Positions 1 through 7,224 of a stretch of DNA of 43,036 nt are shown here, piece after piece; the stretch's first letter is position 1; the number at the start of each line of letters is the position of its first letter. The stretch covers positions 1 to 43,036 of the forward strand of contig CAMLQG010000019.1 of assembly GCA_946482075.1 (NCBI GenBank), in the 5' to 3' direction. Under the pieces are notes generated by a model. That model worked only from the letters and a program-made list of their open reading frames with translations. It was not told the DNA's origin and did not search any database. The stretch is from an uncultured Erythrobacteraceae bacterium. Lineage in GTDB: Bacteria > Pseudomonadota > Alphaproteobacteria > Sphingomonadales > Sphingomonadaceae. The position numbers and the translations under genes are program-made.

Positions 1-229
1 CGAGGATTTCGGGCGTTTCCGGCGGGCCGATCCGGAGAATATCAAGTCGTTGATCTTCTGGGTCGGCGGCGTTCCCCAGGCGGCCTACGACCGTGCGAAG
101 AAAAGCGGAGAAGCTCTCCCTTCCCTGCACAGCGCGACCTGGGCCCCGGATGCGGAGAAAGTCATAGCGACCGCGACCGAAGCGCTCGTCTCCGCAGCGC
201 TGAGCTTAATGCCGCGCAAAGTGGATTGA
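1..229 (+). CDS. C-terminal fragment, probable M20-family amidohydrolase/peptidase
   Basis: An open frame enters from the left edge (codons from position 2) and stops at TGA 227-229, so only the last 75 residues are visible. The segment FWVGGVP followed by LPSLHSATWAPD resembles the end of M20D-type amidohydrolases, in which a conserved His near the C-terminus binds the metal centre. This assignment is by recollection of the family pattern, not alignment. A 9-bp inverted repeat follows the stop (238-265) and the next gene is a rubrerythrin on the same strand, with no obvious functional link. It could be another hydrolase; the catalytic N-terminal part lies outside the window. Confidence 0.5.
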   Translation, partial: EDFGRFRRADPENIKSLIFWVGGVPQAAYDRAKKSGEALPSLHSATWAPDAEKVIATATEALVSAALSLMPRKVD

Positions 230-237
230 TCGATAAA

Positions 238-265
238 GTCGATTTTCAATCTAGGAAAAATCGAC
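238..265. terminator. Inverted repeat between amidohydrolase end and rubrerythrin
   Basis: GTCGATTTT (238-246) and AAAATCGAC (257-265) form a perfect 9-bp inverted repeat around a 10-nt loop, starting 9 nt after the upstream stop codon. It is not followed by a T-run, so it could be a weak terminator, an mRNA-end stabiliser, or an operator for the rubrerythrin operon that begins 64 nt further on. Confidence 0.4.
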
Positions 266-328
266 TGGTTGGATGTTCATATCTCAAGCACACTCCCTTT
301 CGAACGATGTCAGAAGGAGAGAGTTGTC

Positions 329-748
329 ATGGGTTTGAAGGGTTCCAAGACCGAGGATAATCTCAAGGCTGCCTTTGCCGGCGAAAGTCAGGCGAACCGC
401 CGTTACCTTTATTTCGCGCAGAAAGCGGACGTCGAAGGATATAACGACGTTGCGGCGGTTTTCCGTTCGACGGCCGAGGGCGAAACCGGCCATGCGCATG
501 GCCATCTGGAATATCTCGAGGAATGCGGCGATCCGGCCACGGGCGAGCCGATTGGCGACACGCAGTCGAATCTGAAAGCCTCGATCGCCGGCGAAACGCA
601 TGAATATACCGACATGTATCCCGGTATGGCCAGGACGGCGCGCGACGAAGGTTTTGACGAGATCGCCGACTGGTTCGAAACGCTTGCCAAGGCTGAAAAA
701 AGCCACGCCGGCAAGTTCCAGAAGACGCTCGACACGCTCGACGCCTGA
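329..748 (+). CDS. Rubrerythrin family di-iron protein without rubredoxin domain
   Basis: The product has 139 residues and is a ferritin-like di-iron four-helix protein, probably a cytoplasmic peroxide-scavenging protein. The ligand pattern is complete: E19, E52 with H55 (ExxH), E89 and E92, then E123 with H126 (ExxH). The C-terminal rubredoxin domain of classical rubrerythrins (CxxC pairs) is absent, so electrons must come from a separate partner; the Fe-S protein just downstream is an obvious candidate, by inference. The ATG at 329 was chosen over a start 60 nt upstream because an AAGGAGAG ribosome binding site sits at 314-321 and the protein begins like other rubrerythrins there. It is the first gene of a three-gene cluster with an Fe-S oxidoreductase and DUF3501. 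Confidence 0.9.
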   Translation: MGLKGSKTEDNLKAAFAGESQANRRYLYFAQKADVEGYNDVAAVFRSTAEGETGHAHGHLEYLEECGDPATGEPIGDTQSNLKASIAGETHEYTDMYPGMARTARDEGFDEIADWFETLAKAEKSHAGKFQKTLDTLDA

Positions 749-785
749 CCGATTGTTGTCCACACGCTCCGACGAGGAGCGGCTT

Positions 786-818
786 GAAGCAATCCGCGGC
801 TGCGCCCCGGATTGCTTC
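786..818. repeat. Inverted repeat with GAAGCAATCC core
   Basis: GAAGCAATCC (786-795) and GGATTGCTTC (809-818) form a perfect 10-bp stem with a 13-nt loop between the rubrerythrin and Fe-S genes. The core GAAGCAATCC also occurs inside the larger element at 42446-42527, so this looks like a short member of a dispersed palindromic family. As an intercistronic hairpin it could also set the relative amounts of the two messages. Confidence 0.6.
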
Positions 819-849
819 ACTGTGCGTCCGTGAGAAAGGGACGACCGCG

Positions 850-2175
850 ATGGAAGGCAGTCTTGAAGCGCCTACACGCCACACGATCCCATGGCGTGAC
901 GAAGAGTGGTATGACGAGGAAGCGCTGGATGTCGAGCTGAGGCGGGTGTTCGACATCTGCCATGGTTGCCGGCGGTGCTTCAATCTGTGCGACAGTTTTC
1001 CGATTCTGTTCGATGCGATCGATGAAAGCCCGAACGAGGAAGTGGCCGATCTGTCGGCCGGCCAGATGAAGGCCGTGGTGGATGCCTGCACGCTTTGCGA
1101 CATGTGCTTCATGACGAAGTGTCCCTATGTCCCACCCCATCCGTTCGATCTCGATTTCCCGCATCTCATGCTGCGTTACCGCGCGGTAGAAAACCGCAAG
1201 GGCGAGACGAAGCTGGCCGATCGCGAACTGGCCAAGATGGACCGGAACGGCGTGCTGGGGACGATACTCTCGGGTGGCGCGAACTGGGCCACCAGGGAAG
1301 GCAACGGCTTCACGCGGCCGATCATGGAAGCGACGCTCGGCATCGATGCGCGCGCCCACCTGCCGCCCTTCGAAGATACGCCTCTCACGAAGAAAGCGCC
1401 GGCGCTGGTGCCCGCGCCCAATCCGGATGGTCCCGCCTTCGGCCGGAAGGTTGCGTTGTATGCCGGCTGTCATGATGAATTCAACGACAACACTCCCGGT
1501 CTCGCGGCCATGAAGGTCCTCGCGCATCAAGGCGTGCAGATCCGGGTGGAGCATCCCGATTGCTGCGGGATGCCGCTGTTCGAAAATGGCGATCTGGGCG
1601 GAGTTGCAAGTGCCGCGCAACGCATTGCCGCACACTTCGGGCCGATGATCGCCGATGGCTGGGACGTCGTGCCGCTTACCACCAGTTGCGCGCTGATGCT
1701 GAAATTCGAATGGCCGCTGGTCGATCCGGACAATGCGGATGTGATACTGTTGAGCCGACATGCGTTCGACGTGTCGGAATATGTCGTCCGCCTGGCCAAG
1801 GAAACCGGCCTTGCCCCGATCGAGGCCATGCCGCAATCGATCGCGGTGCATTTCGCCTGCCATGCAAGGGCCCAGAACATGGGGCCCAAAGCGATGGAGA
1901 TGCTCAAGCTTATTCCGGAAGCTAGGCCGCGTCTGACGGAGCGTTGCTCCGGCCATGGGGGCAAGTGGGGCATCTTCACCGAGAATTTCGATCGGGCCAT
2001 GAAGGTCGGCAGACCGACCGGCCGAGCCCTGATAAAGGACGATCCGGACATGATCGTAAGCGAATGCCCTCTTGCGGGCCCGCACCTGAGGCAGGTCATC
2101 CAGGCGGGAGGAAACGAGCCGCCCCTGCGGATCGGGCATCCGATCGAAGTGATGGCCGTTGCTTACGGCCTTTGA
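850..2175 (+). CDS. GlpC/HdrD-like (Fe-S)-binding oxidoreductase subunit
   Basis: The 441-residue product belongs to the COG0247 group (GlpC, HdrD-like). Two N-terminal [4Fe-4S] motifs are visible: C37-C40-C43-C47, and C80-C83-C86 with C91, the last with a Cx4CP spacing instead of the usual Cx3CP. Two CCG-type domains follow. The first has the normal DCCGMP signature near residue 238; the second reads RCSGHGG near residue 372, with Ser where the second Cys of the CCG pair is usual. No membrane segment is seen, so it is probably a cytoplasmic electron-transfer protein. Neighbours suggest it reduces or is oxidised by the rubrerythrin. The ATG at 850 is preferred over a TTG at 784 because the latter lies inside an inverted repeat and gives a non-conserved extension; GAGAAAGGG precedes 850. 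Confidence 0.85.
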   Translation: MEGSLEAPTRHTIPWRDEEWYDEEALDVELRRVFDICHGCRRCFNLCDSFPILFDAIDESPNEEVADLSAGQMKAVVDACTLCDMCFMTKCPYVPPHPFDLDFPHLMLRYRAVENRKGETKLADRELAKMDRNGVLGTILSGGANWATREGNGFTRPIMEATLGIDARAHLPPFEDTPLTKKAPALVPAPNPDGPAFGRKVALYAGCHDEFNDNTPGLAAMKVLAHQGVQIRVEHPDCCGMPLFENGDLGGVASAAQRIAAHFGPMIADGWDVVPLTTSCALMLKFEWPLVDPDNADVILLSRHAFDVSEYVVRLAKETGLAPIEAMPQSIAVHFACHARAQNMGPKAMEMLKLIPEARPRLTERCSGHGGKWGIFTENFDRAMKVGRPTGRALIKDDPDMIVSECPLAGPHLRQVIQAGGNEPPLRIGHPIEVMAVAYGL

Positions 2176-2190
2176 GAACAGGACCCGCAC

Positions 2191-2787
2191 ATGCCCCGAG
2201 ACGAGCGTAGGATCACTCCGCACGATATCGTGCCGCCTGCCCAATATGAGGCGATTCGTGCGGAGAAGAAGCGGGAATCCATCGAGCGGAAGAAACTGAC
2301 TCGCCTCGCGATCGGGCCCAATGCAACGGGTCTGTTCGAGACATGGGACAGCATGTGGCTGCAGATCCAGGAGATGCTGCGGATCGAGAAGGGCGGAAAC
2401 GAACAGCTTGCCGATGAACTGGCCGCCTATGATCCCATGGTTCCCAAAGGCAGCGAATTGACCATGACCTTGCTTTTCGAGGTCGAAGATCCCGTCCGCA
2501 GGGACGCGTTCCTGCGCCGGATCGGCAATGTAGAGGAGCATATCCATCTCCGGATCGGCAGCACGCGGATCCCGGCACGGCCGGAAGGCGATGTTGAACG
2601 AACCCGCGCGCGCGACAACAAGGCGAGCGCGGTCCATTTCTTCCATTTCGATTTTTCACCGGAACAGATTACCGATTGGCGCAGCGGCCAGGCACAGGCG
2701 ATGATGGTGATCGATCATCCCAACTATGGCCACGCTGCCCTGATTTCGCCTGAGACGAGGGAGTTTCTCGCCCGCGCTTGCTTCTAG
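2191..2787 (+). CDS. DUF3501 family protein
   Basis: This 198-residue soluble protein matches the DUF3501 family as I know it: an N-terminal ITPHDIVPPAQYE segment, a central GNVEEHIHLRIG segment and a HFFHFDFSPEQ segment near residue 150. The function of the family is unknown. It starts 15 nt after the Fe-S protein stop, so the two are almost certainly co-transcribed. The recurring neighbourhood rubrerythrin / Fe-S protein / DUF3501 suggests a shared redox or oxidative-stress role, which is inference from context. No catalytic motif or signal peptide is apparent. Confidence 0.8.
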   Translation: MPRDERRITPHDIVPPAQYEAIRAEKKRESIERKKLTRLAIGPNATGLFETWDSMWLQIQEMLRIEKGGNEQLADELAAYDPMVPKGSELTMTLLFEVEDPVRRDAFLRRIGNVEEHIHLRIGSTRIPARPEGDVERTRARDNKASAVHFFHFDFSPEQITDWRSGQAQAMMVIDHPNYGHAALISPETREFLARACF

Positions 2788-2802
2788 AGCGCTTCAGAAG
2801 GA

Positions 2803-2827
2803 GGAACCGTTCAGGAAACCGCTCGTT
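2803..2827 (+). promoter_or_regulatory. EcfG-type general stress response promoter
   Basis: GGAAC (2803-2807) and CGTT (2824-2827) are separated by exactly 16 nt, matching the alphaproteobacterial EcfG consensus GGAAC-N16/17-CGTT. The site lies 31 nt upstream of the ATG at 2858 and on the right strand, so transcription would begin shortly before the ribosome binding site. Confidence 0.75.
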
Positions 2828-2857
2828 TCGCCGCAGTGATGCGTGAAAGGAACGATC

Positions 2858-3163
2858 ATGGTTCAGGAACGGGTTGTTGAGACCACCCCCGCGGAAGGTG
2901 AGCCGGCACAGGGTCAAACGACGGTTGTCGTGGAAAAGCGGCGTTCCGGCGGCGGAATGATATTCATCGCGTTTTTTCTGATTCTTGCGGTAATTGTCGC
3001 CGCCTATCTCTTCTCCGAAATGAAGGGCGCGGAAGTTGCCAAGGATGATGCGGTCGCGCAGGCTGCGGACAGCGTCGGGAAAGCGGCGGACCAGATCGGC
3101 GCCGCGGCCGACAAGGCCGGAACGGCCGCGCAGGAAGCGGTCGATCGGATCGACAAGCAGTAA
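2858..3163 (+). CDS. Small single-pass membrane protein, probably stress-induced
   Basis: The 101-residue product has a charged N-terminus (about 1-33), one hydrophobic segment (MIFIAFFLILAVIVAAYLF, about 34-52) and an Ala/Lys/Asp-rich tail with an approximate repeat (AADSVGKAADQIG, AADKAGTAAQEAV) that would form an amphipathic helix. No family name is recognised. The ATG at 2858 follows GAAAGGA at 2845-2851 and is favoured over an in-frame GTG at 2843. An EcfG-type promoter directly upstream suggests control by the general stress response, and the tail resembles those of LEA/YtxH-like envelope stress proteins in composition only. Confidence 0.75.
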   Translation: MVQERVVETTPAEGEPAQGQTTVVVEKRRSGGGMIFIAFFLILAVIVAAYLFSEMKGAEVAKDDAVAQAADSVGKAADQIGAAADKAGTAAQEAVDRIDKQ

Positions 3164-3185
3164 CCCCGTCAATCGATCCCGCGAT

Positions 3186-3386
3186 TCAGAGGAAATAAAC
3201 TAACACGAAAACTAACAGCCATAACATCACCCCCAGTGGCAGGGCGAACAGCAAGCCGCGAAATGTGCCGAGTTCCGACTCTTCCGTCTTATGCCTGGCA
3301 AAAACAGGCAACAGTCGAACAGCCGGTTTAACGGGGGTGGAAGTCGGAACACTTGCGTCCGTGACGCTTTCGACATCCTTCAGCAC
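3186..3386 (-). CDS. Small hypothetical membrane protein, GTG start
   Basis: This 66-residue minus-strand gene starts with GTG at 3386, preceded by an excellent AAGGAGGG ribosome binding site (3391-3398 on the plus strand), which is the main reason to believe it. The C-terminal third is a single membrane helix (LLFALPLGVMLWLLVFVLVYFL region, about 45-66), preceded by a short basic stretch RHK. A TTGACA hexamer lies at 3486-3491 on the minus strand, but no well-spaced -10 element is visible. It converges on the EcfG-driven small membrane gene with a 22-nt gap. No family is recognised. Confidence 0.6.
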   Translation of the reverse strand: MLKDVESVTDASVPTSTPVKPAVRLLPVFARHKTEESELGTFRGLLFALPLGVMLWLLVFVLVYFL

Positions 3387-3722
3387 GGGGCCCTCCTTAC
3401 GAAAGCCACAGCGGACATTGTCTCACCGGTGAATCCGGTCTGTTGTCTTTTGCTGCCTATATATTCCGACTAAACTTGTTAGCTTTGTCAAGCGATCTGA
3501 CGTGAATTCGGCTCTGAAACGCATTTTATTGGACATGTCCTCCGCAGCAGCCGTGACGGTGTAAACTCCCCCGACAAAATTCATCCTGCTGATTTCATTG
3601 ATCAAGGAATTCTGCGCTCTCACGCGACGGTGGGACGAAATTATCGCTGTCAGATTTACCGACATTTCATTTCTGGCGCCTAAACCGCTCATGTTTGGTT
3701 CCAGTTCGCGCGGTTTGGAGCG
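3387..3722. other. AT-richer intergenic region before the exopolysaccharide genes
   Basis: This 336-nt stretch separates two divergent genes and is visibly richer in A+T than its neighbours. It contains a perfect 10-bp palindrome GGACATGTCC (3531-3540), a TTGACA for the minus-strand small gene and a possible sigma-54 element at 3674-3688. A 110-codon minus-strand frame crosses it but has no ribosome binding site or recognisable sequence, so I do not call it. Confidence 0.6.
3674..3688 (+). promoter_or_regulatory. Possible sigma-54 promoter before the glycosyltransferase gene
   Basis: TGGC (3674-3677) and CGC (3686-3688) have the GG-N10-GC spacing required for sigma-54 and lie 34 nt upstream of the ATG at 3723. 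The -24 half fits, but the -12 half reads CCGCT rather than TTGCA, and this spacing is common by chance in GC-rich DNA. It is of interest because the operon itself encodes a sigma-54 activator. Confidence 0.25.
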
Positions 3723-5111
3723 ATGATCCGCCTTTTCAAGCACTACATTCCACACGCCGTCTTGCTGCTCGGCCTGTTCGACCTAGCCCTGCTTATCGCG
3801 GCGGGCGAGATCGCCTGGCAGCTCCGCGCCAGCCAACTCGCTATGGACCCTGGCCTGTTCTCGGACCGTTGGGGTTCCTTGGCCGCGTTTGCATCCATCG
3901 TGCTTCTCGCGATGATCTCCGTCGGCGTTTATGGGATCGAAGCCTTGCGATCCATGCGCCACGCCGTCGCGCGCCTGCTCGTCGCCGTGAGCCTGGGGAT
4001 CATTTCCCTGTCCTTCGTTGACTTCATTCTGCCGGGGCTCGACTTCTGGCGCTCCACGCTTGCTTATGCGATGGCTTTCACGATCGTTCTGCTGATCGCC
4101 AATCGCCTCATTGTCGGCGGCATTCTCGGTGCCTCGGCATTCCGCCGCAGAGTGTTGGTCCTCGGTGCGGGTAATCGCGCTCAGCGCCTGCGTAAGCTTG
4201 CCGAGCGTCCAGAGTCCGGCTTCGCGATTGTCGGCTATATCGGCATGAACGAAGGGGAGCATGTCATTGAGGAAGCGATCAGCCGTGGCGCGATCCACGA
4301 TCTGAGCCGTTTTGTCGAAAATCTCGGTGTCAGCGAAGTGGTGCTCGCTCTCGAAGAGCGTCGCAATGCGCTCCCGCTGAAGGACTTGTTGCGGATCAAG
4401 ACTGCCGGTGTGCACGTCAACGATTTCTCCAGCTTCCTCGAACGAGAGACGGGCCGCGTCGATCTCGATACGCTCAATCCCAGCTGGCTGATCTTTTCCG
4501 ATGGCTTCTCTTCCGGACGGATGATGTCCACCGTGGCCAAGCGGCTGTTCGACATACTCGCCAGCACGGTGCTGCTGATCTTCGCTTTCCCGCTGATCAT
4601 CCTGTTCGCGCTTCTGGTGAAGATCGACAGCCGCGGTCCCGCATTTTTTCGCCAGACACGGGTCGGGCTGTATGGCGAGAGCTTCGAATTGATCAAGCTG
4701 CGCTCGATGCGGACAGACGCCGAGAAGGCGGGTGAGGCCAAGTGGGCGGAAGAGAACGATCCGCGCATCACGCGCGTCGGCCGCATGATCCGCAAGCTGC
4801 GCATCGATGAGCTCCCGCAGGTCTGGACGGTTCTGAAAGGGCAGATGAGCTTCGTCGGGCCGCGGCCCGAGCGCCCGCAATTCGTGTCCGATCTCGAAGG
4901 CAAGCTGCCCTATTATGCGGAACGCCACATGGTGAAGCCGGGGATCACCGGGTGGGCGCAGATCAACTATCCCTATGGCGCTTCGATCGACGATGCCCGC
5001 CACAAGCTGGAATATGATCTTTACTACGCCAAGAACTACACGCCTTTTCTGGATCTGCTGATCCTTCTGCAGACGCTGCGGGTCGTCCTGTGGAACGAAG
5101 GGGCGCGTTGA
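3723..5111 (+). CDS. XrtA/PEP-CTERM system sugar transferase (TIGR03013-like)
   Basis: The 462-residue membrane protein has about four N-terminal membrane helices (within 1-135), a Rossmann-like segment with VLVLGAGNRAQRL near 142-154, and a C-terminal bacterial sugar transferase domain (about 270-460). That domain shows KRLFDILAS, a membrane helix, KLRIDELPQ, SFVGPRPERP and KPGITGWAQINYPYG, typical of undecaprenyl-phosphate sugar-1-phosphate transferases that start exopolysaccharide repeat units. Its place directly before PrsK and PrsR matches the glycosyltransferase found with exosortase-A/PEP-CTERM systems. The ATG at 3723 has GGAG only 2 nt away, which is unusually close. The next gene starts 2 nt after its stop, so translation is probably coupled. 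Confidence 0.88.
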   Translation: MIRLFKHYIPHAVLLLGLFDLALLIAAGEIAWQLRASQLAMDPGLFSDRWGSLAAFASIVLLAMISVGVYGIEALRSMRHAVARLLVAVSLGIISLSFVDFILPGLDFWRSTLAYAMAFTIVLLIANRLIVGGILGASAFRRRVLVLGAGNRAQRLRKLAERPESGFAIVGYIGMNEGEHVIEEAISRGAIHDLSRFVENLGVSEVVLALEERRNALPLKDLLRIKTAGVHVNDFSSFLERETGRVDLDTLNPSWLIFSDGFSSGRMMSTVAKRLFDILASTVLLIFAFPLIILFALLVKIDSRGPAFFRQTRVGLYGESFELIKLRSMRTDAEKAGEAKWAEENDPRITRVGRMIRKLRIDELPQVWTVLKGQMSFVGPRPERPQFVSDLEGKLPYYAERHMVKPGITGWAQINYPYGASIDDARHKLEYDLYYAKNYTPFLDLLILLQTLRVVLWNEGAR

Positions 5112-5112
5112 G

Positions 5113-7224
5113 ATGTCGAACGGCGCTATCTGGCTGGAAGTCGGCCGGTGGACGCATTGCGTCGGCGCGGTGGCCTGCGCAGCGGTGGCGCTGTGGATCA
5201 TTGGCAGCAAGGACAAACGACGGGAATCGAAAAGCACGATAAGCGCGCTGATATTCACCGCCATCTGGTGCCTTGTCGCCGCGTTGGCTTCGCCGCTATC
5301 GGTTTGGACGCTCCTCGCGGAAGTTGCGCGGAATCTCGGTTGGTTCCTGCTGCTCTATCGTTTGTTCGGCGGCGACGGCCGCGATGAGAGCTTGCGGCCA
5401 ATCCGCCCGCTTATCGGCGTGCTCGTCTTCGTGGAAGCGTTGCAGCCGGGTTTCCTGCTGGCTCAGATGCAGTTCCGTTTCCTGCACGAAGCCTATCTGC
5501 TCGCTTTTCATCTTTCGGCGATCCTGCATGTGATTGTCCTGGTTGGCGCGCTGTTGCTGGTCCACAATCTCTATGTCGGCGCGTCGCTCGCTCATCGCCG
5601 GCTTTTGCGCTGGCCTGCGGCTGCGCTCGCCGCGATGTGGGTCTATGATCTCAATTTCTACACCATCGGCTATCTCAGCGATGCGCTATCGGCGGAGCTT
5701 GCGGCACTGCGGGGGCTGATCGCGATGCTGATTTCCGTTCCGCTGGCGATCGGGGCCAGCCGTGCCAGTGCCGACCTCAATTTCAAACCCTCGCGCGAAG
5801 TCGCGTTCCAGACCCTTTCGCTCATCGCGATCGGCAGCTACCTCCTGTTGATGGTGGCGATCGCCCAGGCGATCCCGGTCATCGGCGGTGGTCTGGCCCG
5901 ACTGACCCAGGTCAGTTTCGTCTTCGTCGCCAGCGTGGCGGCGTTGGTATGGTTCCCGTCGAAGCGTCTGCGCGGCTGGCTTAAGGTCACGACGGTCAAG
6001 CACTTCTTCCAGCACCGTTACGACTACCGTGCGGAATGGCTTCGCTTCACCCGCACCATCGGACGCGCAGGTCCGAACGCGCCCTCGCTCCATGAACGCG
6101 TGGTCAAGGCGGTGGCGGATATCACCGACAGTCCGGCCGGTCTCCTGTTGATCAACGGAGAACCCGATGGGCTGGCGCTCGCGGCGCGCTGGCAGTGGCC
6201 GGCTGTAGAAGTGCCCGCTCAGGCGATGAGCGCGGCTGCCGTTTCCTATTTCGAGACCCACGGCCTGATCTGCGATCTGGACGAGATCCGCGCGGGGAAG
6301 GACGTCCGGGGCATGCAGGCGATCCTGCCGCAATGGATTCTGGACGACGAAGCCAGCTGGGCGGTCGTGCCGCTCCTGCATTACGATCGGTTGGTCGGGT
6401 TGGTCGTACTCGCCAGGCCCGCGGTGGCGCGGAAGCTCGACTGGGAGGATTTCGATCTCCTGCGCGTGGTCGGTCAGCAGCTTGCCAGCTATCTCGCCGA
6501 GAATTCCGGACAGGAAGCACTCAGCGAAGCGAACCGATTCGACGAATTCAACCGTCGCATCGCTTTCGTCATGCACGATATCAAGAACCTGGCCAGCCAG
6601 CTTTCCCTGCTTGCGCGGAATGCGGAGAAGCATGCGGACAAGCCGGAGTTTCGCGCCGATATGCTCGTTACCCTGCGCAACAGCACGGACAAGCTGAACA
6701 CTCTGCTCGCCCGCCTGAACCGCTATGGTCCGCAAGCCGCGGACAAGCTTGGTCCCATTCAGCTGGACGACTGCGTGGCGCACGTCGTCGGCCGTTACGA
6801 GGCGATGCATCCGGTCATCCTGGTCCAGAACCAGCCATGCATGGTGAATGCCGATCGGGATTCGCTCGATCAGGCGCTCGTCCATCTGATCCAGAACGCG
6901 ATCGAGGCAAGCGCGCCGACCGCTTCGGTATTCGTGCGGGTGGGCAGCGACCATTTGCATGGGATCGTCGAAGTCATCGATTCCGGTTGCGGCATGACAC
7001 CGGAATTCGTGCGGACGCGCCTGTTCAAGCCTTTCGTGTCTTCCAAGCAGGGCGGCTTCGGGATCGGCGCGTTCGAAGCGCGCGCGCTGATCGGCGCGAT
7101 GCGGGGACGGCTCGATGTGGAATCGCGCGAAGGGCTGGGCACGCGCTTCTTCATCCGCCTGCCGCGTGCCGATGTCGCGGATATTATCGGCAGGATTGAG
7201 CCCAATCGGACGGAGGTGGCCTGA
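5113..7224 (+). CDS. prsK: PEP-CTERM system sensor histidine kinase PrsK
   Basis: The 703-residue inner-membrane kinase has about eight to nine hydrophobic helices in residues 1-290, a GAF-like region (about 320-470, containing WAVVPLLHYDRLVGLVVLA), a phosphoacceptor motif MHDIKNL with H488, and a C-terminal ATPase domain with an N box (LIQNAIEAS), DSGCGM, FKPFVSSK and GFGIGAFEARALI. This layout (multi-helix sensor, GAF, HK) matches PrsK of the PEP-CTERM/exosortase A system. The gene ends in TGATG overlapping the prsR start, so sensor and regulator are co-expressed. The expected role is to phosphorylate PrsR in response to an unknown envelope signal. Confidence 0.88.
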   Translation: MSNGAIWLEVGRWTHCVGAVACAAVALWIIGSKDKRRESKSTISALIFTAIWCLVAALASPLSVWTLLAEVARNLGWFLLLYRLFGGDGRDESLRPIRPLIGVLVFVEALQPGFLLAQMQFRFLHEAYLLAFHLSAILHVIVLVGALLLVHNLYVGASLAHRRLLRWPAAALAAMWVYDLNFYTIGYLSDALSAELAALRGLIAMLISVPLAIGASRASADLNFKPSREVAFQTLSLIAIGSYLLLMVAIAQAIPVIGGGLARLTQVSFVFVASVAALVWFPSKRLRGWLKVTTVKHFFQHRYDYRAEWLRFTRTIGRAGPNAPSLHERVVKAVADITDSPAGLLLINGEPDGLALAARWQWPAVEVPAQAMSAAAVSYFETHGLICDLDEIRAGKDVRGMQAILPQWILDDEASWAVVPLLHYDRLVGLVVLARPAVARKLDWEDFDLLRVVGQQLASYLAENSGQEALSEANRFDEFNRRIAFVMHDIKNLASQLSLLARNAEKHADKPEFRADMLVTLRNSTDKLNTLLARLNRYGPQAADKLGPIQLDDCVAHVVGRYEAMHPVILVQNQPCMVNADRDSLDQALVHLIQNAIEASAPTASVFVRVGSDHLHGIVEVIDSGCGMTPEFVRTRLFKPFVSSKQGGFGIGAFEARALIGAMRGRLDVESREGLGTRFFIRLPRADVADIIGRIEPNRTEVA

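Noticed and set aside
817..2646. A 609-codon open frame on the minus strand over the Fe-S and DUF3501 genes
   Set aside because: It is antisense to two genes with clear motifs, shows no domain and reflects the high GC content of the third codon positions on the other strand.
3458..3491. A complete sigma-70 promoter for the small minus-strand membrane gene
   Set aside because: TTGACA is perfect, but the only TATA-like sequence stands 22 nt away, too far for a normal promoter, so I list only the -35 in the gene's notes.
3423..3755. A 110-codon minus-strand frame in the region before the glycosyltransferase gene
   Set aside because: It has no ribosome binding site or known sequence pattern and overlaps the start of the glycosyltransferase gene.
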